Origin: Bacteroidota bacterium
GTDB lineage: Bacteria > Bacteroidota > Bacteroidia > Chitinophagales > Chitinophagaceae
Direction of reading: 5' to 3'
Assembly (NCBI GenBank): GCA_018267915.1
Contig: JAFDXN010000010.1
Coordinates: forward strand, 62,001-126,000
Length of the DNA: 64,000 bases
Numbering within the stretch: the stretch's first letter is position 1; every line of letters begins with the position of its first letter. The translations under genes and the position numbers were made by a program. Positions 10,001-18,601 of this stretch are shown piece by piece. The notes beneath the pieces were generated by a model. The model was not told the origin of the DNA. It did no database searches and saw nothing but the letters and a program-made list of their open reading frames with translations.

Positions 10001-11308
10001 TTGCAGTTTCAGCCCCGTCTTGCATACGAGCCATTAGCGGCGCAGGATGCCTACCAGTTCAAAGCATTAAAGGAACTGCTGGCCTACCTGCAGCAGCACT
10101 CGCCCTATTACAAGAGGCTGTTTCACCAGCATCATATCGATATCGACAATATCAAAAGCCTGCACGATATCAGCTTTATTCCTACTACGTCGAAGACCGA
10201 TATGCAGGAGCACAACTGGGATTTTCTTTGTGTGCAGGACAAGGACATCAAAGAATATACGGCTACTTCAGGCACCATGGGCAAACCTGTTACCATTGCC
10301 CTTACTGAGCACGACCTCCAGCGCCTGGCATATAACGAACAGCAGTCTTTCCTTTGCGCCGATGGCAAACCGGAAGACATATATCAGCTCATGCTGACGC
10401 TCGATCGCCAGTTCATGGCGGGTATCGCTTATTATCACGGCATCAGGCAGCTGGGCGCAGCGCTGGTAAGGACAGGACCGGGCCTCCCTGCCATGCAATG
10501 GGATACCATTACGCGGTTGCAGGCCAATAGCATTGTTTCAGTGCCATCCTTCATGCTGGCGCTGATAGAATGGGCAAAAGAGCATGGTATCGACCTTGAA
10601 CACACACCCGTAAAGAAGGCGATCTGCATAGGCGAAAGCCTTCGCAATGGCGATTTTGAACTTAATGCATTGGGTGAAAAGATACATTCGCAGTGGCCTA
10701 TAAAGCTTTATAGTACTTATGCCTCAACCGAGATGCAGACTGCATTTACAGAATGCGCCGCAGGCATGGGTGGCCACCAGCAGCCCGATCTCATCATCAT
10801 GGAGTTGCTCGATGATCACGACAGGCCGGTGCATGCCGGCGAATATGGAGAGGTAACCATTACTACGCTGGGCGTGGAAGGGATGCCCTTGCTTCGCTAC
10901 CGCACCGGCGACATCTGTACCTTTTATGATAGCCGCTGCAGCTGCGGCCGCCATTCGAGAAGGCTAAGCCCGGTATTAGGCAGAAAGCTGCAGATGATCA
11001 AATACAAGGGCACGACACTATACCCACCTGCCATCTTTGACATACTGAATAACATAACCTTTATAAAGGAGTACACTGTAGAAGTATTTACCAATGAGCT
11101 GGGTATGGATGAATTAAGGCTTCACCTCCATACCCTGCTACCCATAGACGATTGTGAAATTAAGATCAAACCCATATTGCAATCAAAGCTCAGGGTCGTT
11201 CCGTTATTACATTTTCATTCAGGCTCCGAGATGCAATTGATACAATTCCCACCCGGCAGCCGCAAGCAGGTGAAATTCATAGACAAACGCGAAAACCTGC
11301 TTTCCTAA
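10001..11308 (+). CDS. PaaK-like acyl-CoA ligase (AMP-binding family)
   Basis: A 435-residue adenylate-forming enzyme resembling phenylacetate-CoA ligase, with the usual family length. The ATP-binding loop Y-T-A-T-S-G-T-M-G-K-P is at about 87-96. The motif Y-R-T-G-D-I is near residue 304, and the C-terminal subdomain starts around K-L-Q-M-I-K-Y-K-G-T-T. It would activate a carboxylic acid as acyl-AMP and transfer it to CoA or another thiol. A short cysteine pair (C-S-C-G) near 315 is typical of this subfamily. The only upstream start free of stop codons is the TTG at 10001, which unusually overlaps a -7-like sequence. No other phenylacetate genes are near, so the substrate is open; in Bacteroidota such orphan ligases are common. 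Confidence 0.8.
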   Translation: MQFQPRLAYEPLAAQDAYQFKALKELLAYLQQHSPYYKRLFHQHHIDIDNIKSLHDISFIPTTSKTDMQEHNWDFLCVQDKDIKEYTATSGTMGKPVTIALTEHDLQRLAYNEQQSFLCADGKPEDIYQLMLTLDRQFMAGIAYYHGIRQLGAALVRTGPGLPAMQWDTITRLQANSIVSVPSFMLALIEWAKEHGIDLEHTPVKKAICIGESLRNGDFELNALGEKIHSQWPIKLYSTYASTEMQTAFTECAAGMGGHQQPDLIIMELLDDHDRPVHAGEYGEVTITTLGVEGMPLLRYRTGDICTFYDSRCSCGRHSRRLSPVLGRKLQMIKYKGTTLYPPAIFDILNNITFIKEYTVEVFTNELGMDELRLHLHTLLPIDDCEIKIKPILQSKLRVVPLLHFHSGSEMQLIQFPPGSRKQVKFIDKRENLLS

Positions 11309-11445
11309 GGTCGCTCTGGCCGCAAAAACCATGCCCGAAAATTTTAATATAAGGGCTGCATTTGCCGTTTTTTAGCAGTAAATTAGAAGTGCTTTAACGG
11401 CCATTGTTTAATCATATTAGTTCATTTCTTAAAAAACTAAGCTTA

Positions 11446-11838
11446 ATGGAAACATTGGAAAAAATCAGTATCGCACACGTGAGCAATGCGCACAGCGACT
11501 GGCTGCGCGCACTCAGCTTTTACAAAGACGAGATCGGCATCCTCAGGAACCGCCTCACGGAAATAGCGAGTAAAAACACCGGGCGCGAGGTAATGCGCAA
11601 TGTGGAGCACTTCGAAAACCAGTTCAAGCTCCAGAAAGACAATATACAGGTGCTGTCGCACGACATTAAGCAGAACATCAAAAGCATTAAAAAAGAGCTG
11701 CAGGATTCATCGGCCGGTTATATAGATGGCGATCTTGCAGACCAGCATTTCGCATTCAACGACAAGTTCAGCGGCGAAGAAAAAGTGATCAATGAACTCA
11801 GGCAGGAGTTCAATGAGTTCGCTGCGCAGTGGATGTAA
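11446..11838 (+). CDS. Small coiled-coil protein of unknown function
   Basis: A 130-residue soluble protein that I do not recognise. It is rich in Glu, Lys, Gln and Asn with heptad-like leucine and isoleucine spacing, so most of it is probably a helical bundle or coiled coil. It contains no signal peptide, membrane segment or cysteine. The ATG at 11446 is preferred; a TTG 14 codons earlier (11404) would add a weakly hydrophobic leader without clear purpose. It stands alone between the PaaK-like ligase and a convergent T9SS gene. A general cytoplasmic, possibly stress or structural, role is only a guess. Confidence 0.65.
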   Translation: METLEKISIAHVSNAHSDWLRALSFYKDEIGILRNRLTEIASKNTGREVMRNVEHFENQFKLQKDNIQVLSHDIKQNIKSIKKELQDSSAGYIDGDLADQHFAFNDKFSGEEKVINELRQEFNEFAAQWM

Positions 11839-11915
11839 TTCAAAAATTCTTTTCTGAGTGTCGGGCGTCCGGGCAACAACCCGGGCTTTAGGCACTTTTT
11901 ATTTTACCATAAAAA

Positions 11916-14264
11916 TTAATCCTTCACAAAGGGTATCGAGCTGCTTTTGTTATTCGATCGTAGTTTAGCCAGGTATCTGCCCGCCGGGAGCATGGATAGA
12001 TCCACCTGCATTTCGAAATTTGGTGATGTTATTGTCTTCTCACTACGAAATAACACTACCCCTAATATGTTCAGCACTTCAATTTCCATTTTGTTTCCAT
12101 TATTTATCTTAGCGCTAAGGGTGAATATCCCCTTATTTGGATTGGGATAAACGAAAGCCGGGAATGTAGTCTCCCGGGAGTCTAAACTATGTACCCCGTT
12201 TGGCACGGCAGTGTCGCCTGCAAAACTAAACTTCGCCAAAGTGGCGGTGTGATAACCACCTCCGGTAAACGAGGGTTTAAAAGTACCGGGAGTCGTCATA
12301 TTGTTTACACTGTAACTGGAGCCCGCTGCATACAAGTAGCCATTATCAAAAATACAACCGTAAGCACTTTCCTTCGCACTTCCACCATAATAAGTAGCAC
12401 CGGCACGCTCACCCGCGCTATTGAACCTGGCTACGAAACCATCGGAAATATCACCGCCAAACGCAGGTTGTCCGGCATTCGGCGTTGCTATGCCGACGGT
12501 GCTATTAGTGGTGCCATAAATGTATGCGTAACCTGAATCATCTGTACTCAAACAATTTTCCTGTAGTGTTTCATCACCGTTACTACCATAATAGGTAGCC
12601 CACTCACGGGCACCCGAAGAATTAAATTTTGCAAGAAATACATCTGTCCAGCCACCACCATTCGTTGTCTGGTATGCGTGGGGAGAGGCGATGCCGGTTG
12701 TGCTGCTGGTGTATCCGGAAATAAAAACATTATTGTTTTTATCACAGGCCAGGGACATGGCATCATCGTCTTGTTCGCCACCATAATAGGTAGCCCACAA
12801 CCGCGCACCAGCAGCACTGAATTTTGCAACAAATGCGTCACTCAAACCAAGCAGGGCGACCTGGTATGCACCGGCTGTAGCAATGTTAGTTGTACTTTGG
12901 GTTGCACCAGATAAATAAATGTTTCCTGAAGCATCCACACAAACTGCCTGCCCGATATCATAAGCGGCGCCACCATAATAGGTGCCCCACAGCCTTGCCC
13001 CCGAATTATTGTATTTCACAAGAAAAGCGTCAGCGTTTCCTGCCAGCGCCGGTTGATATACTGCAGTTGCGATTCCCGAAGCACTGGCGGTTATTCCTCC
13101 AATAATTATATTGCCCGAATTATCAACACAAACCGAAGTTACCTGCTCAGCTTTCATCCCGCCACAATAGGTGCCCCATTGTCTGGAGCCTGCCGAATTG
13201 AACTTTACCAGGAAGCCATCGGCACTGTCAGCATAAGCGAACTGTTGACTGCCAGCCGTTGCAATATTGTTTGGGCTCGAGGTGGTGCCTGCCATATAAA
13301 TATCGCCGTTTGCATTGCAAGCCAGGCCGTGCGCCTCATCATTCCCTGTTCCCCCATAGTAAGTCGCCCACAGGCGCGTTACGCCATCTGTATCAAGCTT
13401 TACGAGAAATGCATCGTTCTGACCACCGCCATATATCACCTGGTGCGCACCGACTGTAGCAATGTTATTTGCCGCGGAAGAGGTAACACCTGCCAGGTAA
13501 ACGGAACCCTGATGAGTTGCAAGGCAATTTGCACTTGTAAGGGCGGTGTCTATACCGTAATAAGTTCCCCAAACAATGGATGGATCGATTATCATCCCAT
13601 TATCTGATCGGGCGACCTTAAAGCGAACGTCATTCCCATTTACGACATACCCGGCGGAGATATGTTTACCGGAAAAGCTCTTGCATTGCGGGGCGCGCTC
13701 TACAATATCTAAAAGTTTAGTGCTGGCGATAAGATTACCCAAATTATCTGTCTTCAGGGAAGAAAAACCACTATATCTAAGGTGTATTTGGGACGCATCT
13801 CCACCGGATCTTACAATAAAGTCTTGTTCAAGATGGCCATCTTTAATATACAATACCCAATCGATAGAGGGGTAGACATTTTGATAAACAATACGTGAAA
13901 AACCATTTGCCTTGTTACCGTTATTATCACCGGTATAATAAGTCTCATAGTAAGCTTGCTTTTCTACTGGCCTCACTTTCGCATACTTATCACTATTAAT
14001 CAATTCAACATCCGCTCTGTAGATTCTTACATTTTGGTGTTCTTTACATACGGCTAATTCATGCGAAGCGACCTGGTAATGCAGGGCTCCATTCCCAATG
14101 TGTACCACAATACCATTCAGCCGCAGTGTATATTGTATGTCATTACGAGGGCGGTCATACTGATCTTTAACTTGTCCTTTGTTTTCAACAAAATATTCAG
14201 AAGTGGCAGCAACTGCAAAATTTGACCAAATGCATAGTGACAATACGAAGCATATCGTTTTCAT
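11916..14264 (-). CDS. SBBP-repeat beta-propeller protein with T9SS sorting domain
   Basis: A 782-residue secreted protein. A signal peptide covers about residues 1-19. The N-terminal part (about 22-230) starts Y-F-V-E-N-K-G-Q-V and is the beta-rich domain usually found ahead of SBBP repeats. Seven repeats of about 56-60 residues follow (about 230-680). Each starts with W-[GA]-T-Y-Y-G-G or a variant and contains G-N-I-Y-[LM]-[AS]-G and D-A-F-[LV]-[VA]-K-[FY]-N, suggesting a seven-bladed propeller. The C-terminus has F-V-Y-P-N-P-N-K-G-I-F, a T9SS type A sorting domain. The protein should be displayed on or released from the surface; its ligand is unknown. The coding sequence looks somewhat more A/T-rich than nearby housekeeping genes. 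Confidence 0.85.
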   Translation of the reverse strand: MKTICFVLSLCIWSNFAVAATSEYFVENKGQVKDQYDRPRNDIQYTLRLNGIVVHIGNGALHYQVASHELAVCKEHQNVRIYRADVELINSDKYAKVRPVEKQAYYETYYTGDNNGNKANGFSRIVYQNVYPSIDWVLYIKDGHLEQDFIVRSGGDASQIHLRYSGFSSLKTDNLGNLIASTKLLDIVERAPQCKSFSGKHISAGYVVNGNDVRFKVARSDNGMIIDPSIVWGTYYGIDTALTSANCLATHQGSVYLAGVTSSAANNIATVGAHQVIYGGGQNDAFLVKLDTDGVTRLWATYYGGTGNDEAHGLACNANGDIYMAGTTSSPNNIATAGSQQFAYADSADGFLVKFNSAGSRQWGTYCGGMKAEQVTSVCVDNSGNIIIGGITASASGIATAVYQPALAGNADAFLVKYNNSGARLWGTYYGGAAYDIGQAVCVDASGNIYLSGATQSTTNIATAGAYQVALLGLSDAFVAKFSAAGARLWATYYGGEQDDDAMSLACDKNNNVFISGYTSSTTGIASPHAYQTTNGGGWTDVFLAKFNSSGAREWATYYGSNGDETLQENCLSTDDSGYAYIYGTTNSTVGIATPNAGQPAFGGDISDGFVARFNSAGERAGATYYGGSAKESAYGCIFDNGYLYAAGSSYSVNNMTTPGTFKPSFTGGGYHTATLAKFSFAGDTAVPNGVHSLDSRETTFPAFVYPNPNKGIFTLSAKINNGNKMEIEVLNILGVVLFRSEKTITSPNFEMQVDLSMLPAGRYLAKLRSNNKSSSIPFVKD

Positions 14265-14339
14265 AGTTAAGATGCTTTTTATTATACAAAATAAAGCTTA
14301 TTTTTATTTATAATGTTACTTTAAGTTAAAACAACAATT

Positions 14340-14774
14340 ATGAAAAGAATCAAACTTATTCTCATTTTTATATTAACAATGCATTCGGTAATTGCTCAAC
14401 CAAGCATAACTATTAATAATAATAGTGCATGCACTGTTAACTACTCGATCAGGGCAAGAGATGCTGCAAATTCAGCATGTACCTTACAATCTGTCAATAC
14501 AAATTTAGCAGGAGGCAACAGTGTTTCCTTCGCCACAACTGCTGACGTTGCTGCGGCGCAAGGTTGGCAAGGTAGTCCAACCTTAGTGAATCCATATGCT
14601 TGGCAATCAATTAAATTTGCATTTGCGGCTATTCCCGCCGGCAACGAAGTGGGGATAAGTCCATGCACTGGCTCTACAACATGGACTTATAGTCCCACAA
14701 GTTGCGTTTCTTCCGGAACTCTGCATGTAGATTGGACAGTAGTCTCAGGCAACATAGTCGTGAATATTTACTAA
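14340..14774 (+). CDS. Small secreted protein of unknown function
   Basis: A 144-residue exported protein that I do not recognise. The signal peptide is clear (about 1-19, ending V-I-A-Q). The mature part is rich in Asn, Ser, Thr and Ala and has several cysteines (C-T-V-N, A-C-T-L-Q, S-P-C-T-G, T-S-C-V) that could form two disulfides. The ending V-D-W-T-V-V-S-G-N-I-V-V-N-I-Y suggests a beta-sandwich. It is divergent from the SBBP propeller gene, with 75 A/T-rich bases between, and stops 5 bases before a convergent permease gene. It is clearly more A/T-rich than its neighbours, which may mean recent transfer. No T9SS sorting domain is present. Confidence 0.65.
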   Translation: MKRIKLILIFILTMHSVIAQPSITINNNSACTVNYSIRARDAANSACTLQSVNTNLAGGNSVSFATTADVAAAQGWQGSPTLVNPYAWQSIKFAFAAIPAGNEVGISPCTGSTTWTYSPTSCVSSGTLHVDWTVVSGNIVVNIY

Positions 14775-14779
14775 ACTTT

Positions 14780-15994
14780 TTAGCGCGCAGTTCGTCTTAT
14801 AGCCATCACGATCGACCTGCTAACCAGCACCAGCAGGATCAGCATACTTATTGCCAGTGCAGCCCAGATAGGCCAGCCCGGATATTCAGGCAGCGTGAGG
14901 TGCATTTGCTTTATCCAGTCGGCACAGGCCGATTGGACTAGTGTGGCAATGGCCATAGATACAGCTGCGGTAAGTAGCAGCAAGGGAAAGAAATGCTGCA
15001 TCATAAATCGCCCAAGGTAGCGTGGACTATAACCCAACTGTAACAACAAACTTAGCGAATGCTGTGCCCTGGCTATCGTGAGTTCGATGAAAAGTATAAA
15101 TACCAGTGCTCCGATACCCAACAACAATAAAGCAAGCAAGCCTGTCGCACTGCTTACTATCTCCACCACCCCTCTGAGCCTGTTCCACCTGAGCTGCTCC
15201 GAGTTGGTAGTGTAGTTATTGGCCTGCAGGTATTGTATGAATGCCTTATCAGATGGGTCGGCCACGCGCACAATGAGCCGCGAAGGCGGGGCAGACTCCT
15301 GGTTAGCGTAAGCTTTATTGCAGTAGTCAATGAATGCCTGCGGCACCAATACCGAAGTGATGCGATCTGAAAAACCGGCCACATGTGCACGATAAGTAGC
15401 AGTGTTTTCGCCCGCGCCAACTTTTAATTCAAAAGCCAGCGACTGGATCGAATTTTCCGACAACTGCGGCAACCCCTTACTAAGCGCAAAACCGTAGTTA
15501 TACAGGTTCAGAAAATCGGACGAAATAATGATAGGCACTTGCATGCTCGACGGCTGCCAGTACCAGTCCTCCGGCTTTTTGTCCATAAACCTGTCCGGCA
15601 CCGCCTCCAGGAACATTTCTGTCGCAAAACCGAACGAAGCATTGAGCGTAGCATACACAGGAAAGCGATTAGACGTCAAGGCCCCCACGTCCCTAACCTG
15701 CGGTGCATTTTTTACCGCATCTATTTCTCCCGGTGTGAACAAGGTGGTCTTAGGCTGCGCCATGTTCTCATCGGTCACCTTTTTGCTGATGGTCATGAAT
15801 GTGCTGCCAAGGCTGTCGTTGTCCGCTTTCCCCTCCAGCAACTGTTGAAAATTCCACCATATCATTACCGACAATAACAGCAATGTAGTACCGATACACA
15901 AGGCCAGCAAGGCAGCCCATAGGCGCGAATTGCCCTTACTGCTCAGCAGCAGTTTGCGCAACAGCTTTTTGAGGTGTCTTTGTTTTACAGCCAT
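14780..15994 (-). CDS. ABC transporter permease, FtsX/MacB/LolC-like
   Basis: A 404-residue permease with the FtsX-family layout. There is one membrane helix near the N-terminus (about 24-46), a large periplasmic domain (about 47-280) and three helices at the C-terminal end (about 282-310, 335-358 and 372-398). This matches type VII ABC transporters, which use ATP hydrolysis to move the periplasmic domain rather than carrying a substrate across the inner membrane. Its first 10 bases overlap the end of the ATPase gene, so the pair is translationally coupled. Possible roles are lipoprotein handling, cell-wall hydrolase control or export; the sequence does not choose between them. Confidence 0.78.
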   Translation of the reverse strand: MAVKQRHLKKLLRKLLLSSKGNSRLWAALLALCIGTTLLLLSVMIWWNFQQLLEGKADNDSLGSTFMTISKKVTDENMAQPKTTLFTPGEIDAVKNAPQVRDVGALTSNRFPVYATLNASFGFATEMFLEAVPDRFMDKKPEDWYWQPSSMQVPIIISSDFLNLYNYGFALSKGLPQLSENSIQSLAFELKVGAGENTATYRAHVAGFSDRITSVLVPQAFIDYCNKAYANQESAPPSRLIVRVADPSDKAFIQYLQANNYTTNSEQLRWNRLRGVVEIVSSATGLLALLLLGIGALVFILFIELTIARAQHSLSLLLQLGYSPRYLGRFMMQHFFPLLLLTAAVSMAIATLVQSACADWIKQMHLTLPEYPGWPIWAALAISMLILLVLVSRSIVMAIRRTAR

Positions 15995-16629
15995 ATCTTT
16001 CTTGTGTAGGGAAAATGATCGTTATCATCCAGATCGGCCATTATCATACCTGCGCCGTTGTGCTGCACCACTTCGTTTATAAGTGCCGCAGCCTTTTCAA
16101 TATTGGCATGATCGAGGTGACTGAAGGGCTCATCCATCAGCAACCACTCGAAGGGCTGCAATAAGGCCCGGATGATCGCCACACGCTGTTGCTCGCCATA
16201 CGAAAGAGTGCGCGCCGGCGAGTCACTTTTATCCTTTATGCCCAGCCTGGCCATCCAGCCTTCCATATCAGCTTCCGACACCGTACCCGTTAGCTGTCTT
16301 TTGATCTCAAGGTTCTCCCAGGCGGTCAACTCCGGAAACAATCGCAGGTCCTGGAAAATAACGCTTACATACATGGCCCTCAATTTCGACAAGTCTTCCA
16401 CCCCGGAGCCGGGTAGCTTATACGCATCCCAGTATACCATACCCTCAAAGTCGGTCCGCAACCCATACAGAATATGCACCAGTGTGGTCTTGCCGGTACC
16501 CGAAGGCGCTTGCAGGAAGATACGCTCACCTTTAAAAAAATTGAGGCTTTGTTTCCAGATGCCGGAATTGTACGCGTTGATCCTTTCGCGAAGGGGTGTG
16601 GGAATGATCTGCTTGAGCGATAGCTGCAT
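15985..16629 (-). CDS. ABC transporter ATP-binding protein, partner of the FtsX-like permease
   Basis: A 214-residue ATPase. The Walker A A-P-S-G-T-G-K-T-T is at 41-49, the Q-loop F-Q-D at 92-94, the signature L-S-Y-G-E-Q-Q at 142-148, Walker B W-L-L-M-D-E-P at 162-168 and the D-loop S-H-L-D at 170-173. The usual switch histidine (T-H-D) is not visible; the region reads M-A-D-L-D-D (about 197-202). It is otherwise LolD/FtsE-like and a little short at the C-terminus. The stop overlaps the start of the permease gene. Upstream, the acyl-CoA synthetase gene runs the other way. The ABC call is sure; whether hydrolysis is normal without the histidine is uncertain. Confidence 0.85.
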   Translation of the reverse strand: MQLSLKQIIPTPLRERINAYNSGIWKQSLNFFKGERIFLQAPSGTGKTTLVHILYGLRTDFEGMVYWDAYKLPGSGVEDLSKLRAMYVSVIFQDLRLFPELTAWENLEIKRQLTGTVSEADMEGWMARLGIKDKSDSPARTLSYGEQQRVAIIRALLQPFEWLLMDEPFSHLDHANIEKAAALINEVVQHNGAGMIMADLDDNDHFPYTRKIWL

Positions 16630-16709
16630 AAAATCGTTTCAAATTTATACAATTCCGGCAGGCTTCCCGCACAATGGTCTATTTGCCATTCTTTTTATTA
16701 AATTTAGGT

Positions 16710-18503
16710 ATGATAGAGCGCCTTTTTGATATTGCAGCCTTAAATGCAGCCGAAGAACCCGATGCCATTATGCTTGCGGCAAAAGAGCAGGGGCAATGGA
16801 GGACTTACAGCTACAAAGAGACCTGGGAAACGGCCCGTAAACTATGCGGAGGCTTGCTGTCATTAGGTATTAACAACACAGTGCTGGAACCTGAGCAACA
16901 GGAAAAGATCGCCATCATTTCACCGAACCGGCCCGAGTGGATGATCACCGACCTTGGCGTGCAGCTCACAGGGGCAGTGCTCACGCCCATCTACCCCACC
17001 GTAAGTCCTAACGACCTCGTTTTCGTGCTTAACGACGCAGCGGTCCGCATTCTTTTTGTTGCCAACCACGAGCTTTACGATCATTTTAAAGATGCCTTTG
17101 CCCAGGTACCAACGCTCAAATACATCTACTCATTCGAGCAGATACAAGGGGTTAGCAATTGGCAGGAGCTAACGAACAAAACCCTCCAGCCCGATGAGGA
17201 ACTCATCAAGCGGATCACTGGCAACACATTGGCAACGATCATCTATACCTCAGGTACCACCGGCGACCCGAAAGGGGTTATGCTTACGCATTCCAACATC
17301 GTCAGCAATGTGCGCGACTCGATGCCGGCCTTCACTTTTGCTAAATACCAGGAGCGCGCGCTCAGCTTCCTCCCCCTCAATCACATTTTTGAGCGCATGG
17401 TCACTTACATTTATTTCAGTGCCGGTATCTCCATCTATTATGCCGAGAGCATGGATACCATTGGCGACAACCTCCGTGAGGTGAAACCAATGGTGTTCAC
17501 TACTGTGCCCCGCCTGCTCGAGAAAGTATATGAACGGATCGTGGCCAAAGGCCTGGAGCTCACAGGCGTAAAACGCGCTATGTTCTTTTGGGCGCTGGAA
17601 CTGGGCAAGAAATACGACAATGTCAATCATGGCAGCTTTAGCTACAGAACGCAATTGGCCCTGGCAAACAAACTAGTATTCAGCAAATGGCGTGAGGCCT
17701 TGGGAAATAATGTAAAGGCCATCGTAACCGGCTCTGCCGCCTGCCAGGAGCGCCTCATAAGGATATTCACTGCAGCAAACATTGTCATTATGGAAGGTTA
17801 CGGCCTTACCGAGACATCGCCGGTGATATCTGTTAACCGGTTCGAAAGCGAAGACAGGAGAATAGGCACGATCGGTCCTCTGATACAAAATGTGGAAGTA
17901 AAGATCGCCGAAGATGGAGAGATCCTCACCAAAGGACCTAATGTTATGATCGGCTACTATAAAAGGCCTGACCTCACAGCACAAGCGATAATAGACGGAT
18001 GGCTGCACACCGGTGATATTGGCCAATGGGTAGAGAACCGCTTCCTGAAAATAACAGACCGCAAAAAAGAGATCTTTAAAACATCTGGTGGCAAATACGT
18101 ATCACCGCAGGTGATAGAGAACAAAATGAAAGAGAGCATTTTCATAGAGCAGATGATGGTGATCGGTGCAGGAAGAAAATTTGTGAGCGCCTTGATAGTC
18201 CCCTCTTTTGTTCAGCTCCGCAAGCATCTGCAGGACAATCATCCTAAACTACCTATCCCACCCGGCAACGATGATCTTATAAAACTGCCAGAAGTAATAG
18301 CACATATTCAAAGGCAGCTCGACAAATACAATCCACTCTTTGGGCATCCGGAGCAGGTAAAGAAGTTCACTTTATTACCGCAGGAATGGACGATCGATAA
18401 TGGCGAATTGACGCCATCTTTGAAAGTGAAACGCAAGGTCATCGAGCAGCACTACAGCAAGGAAATCGAAGCTATGTACGCCGACGAAATGAGCGGCCTC
18501 TAG
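16710..18503 (+). CDS. Long-chain fatty acid-CoA ligase (AMP-dependent synthetase)
   Basis: A 597-residue FadD15-type acyl-CoA synthetase, activating long-chain fatty acids via acyl-AMP for lipid synthesis or beta-oxidation. The P-loop I-I-Y-T-S-G-T-T-G-D-P-K-G lies near 178-190, the motif G-Y-G-L-T-E-T-S-P near 367, the G-W-L-H-T-G-D-I-G near 430 and the linker/lysine region R-K-K-E-I-F-K-T-S-G-G-K near 450. The ATG at 16710 (M-I-E-R-L-F-D) is preferred over the ATG 12 codons earlier, which would add a hydrophobic leader not seen in the family. Divergent from the ABC genes and followed by a separate promoter, so it is probably monocistronic. Confidence 0.92.
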   Translation: MIERLFDIAALNAAEEPDAIMLAAKEQGQWRTYSYKETWETARKLCGGLLSLGINNTVLEPEQQEKIAIISPNRPEWMITDLGVQLTGAVLTPIYPTVSPNDLVFVLNDAAVRILFVANHELYDHFKDAFAQVPTLKYIYSFEQIQGVSNWQELTNKTLQPDEELIKRITGNTLATIIYTSGTTGDPKGVMLTHSNIVSNVRDSMPAFTFAKYQERALSFLPLNHIFERMVTYIYFSAGISIYYAESMDTIGDNLREVKPMVFTTVPRLLEKVYERIVAKGLELTGVKRAMFFWALELGKKYDNVNHGSFSYRTQLALANKLVFSKWREALGNNVKAIVTGSAACQERLIRIFTAANIVIMEGYGLTETSPVISVNRFESEDRRIGTIGPLIQNVEVKIAEDGEILTKGPNVMIGYYKRPDLTAQAIIDGWLHTGDIGQWVENRFLKITDRKKEIFKTSGGKYVSPQVIENKMKESIFIEQMMVIGAGRKFVSALIVPSFVQLRKHLQDNHPKLPIPPGNDDLIKLPEVIAHIQRQLDKYNPLFGHPEQVKKFTLLPQEWTIDNGELTPSLKVKRKVIEQHYSKEIEAMYADEMSGL

Positions 18504-18551
18504 CCTAAGCATCTGTAATAGTGCTATTTAAATAGCTGCATTAAATTACTT

Positions 18552-18582
18552 TTTGCAGCAACGCATCGCGATATAATTTTGC
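18552..18582 (+). promoter_or_regulatory. Promoter of the CLC chloride transporter gene
   Basis: TTTG at 18552-18555 and TAATTTTGC at 18574-18582 are separated by 18 bases, close to the Bacteroidota consensus spacing. The ATG follows at 18602. Confidence 0.6.
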
Positions 18583-18601
18583 AGCGTTTTTACGCATCAC
18601 C

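Noticed and set aside
12230..13580. Regular repeats that might suggest a CRISPR array
   Set aside because: They are codon-level repeats of the seven-bladed SBBP propeller, about 170-180 bases long, imperfect and in frame.
13053..13607. A 184-codon open frame opposite the SBBP-repeat gene
   Set aside because: It is the shadow of a repetitive coding sequence on the opposite strand; its residues mirror the repeats.
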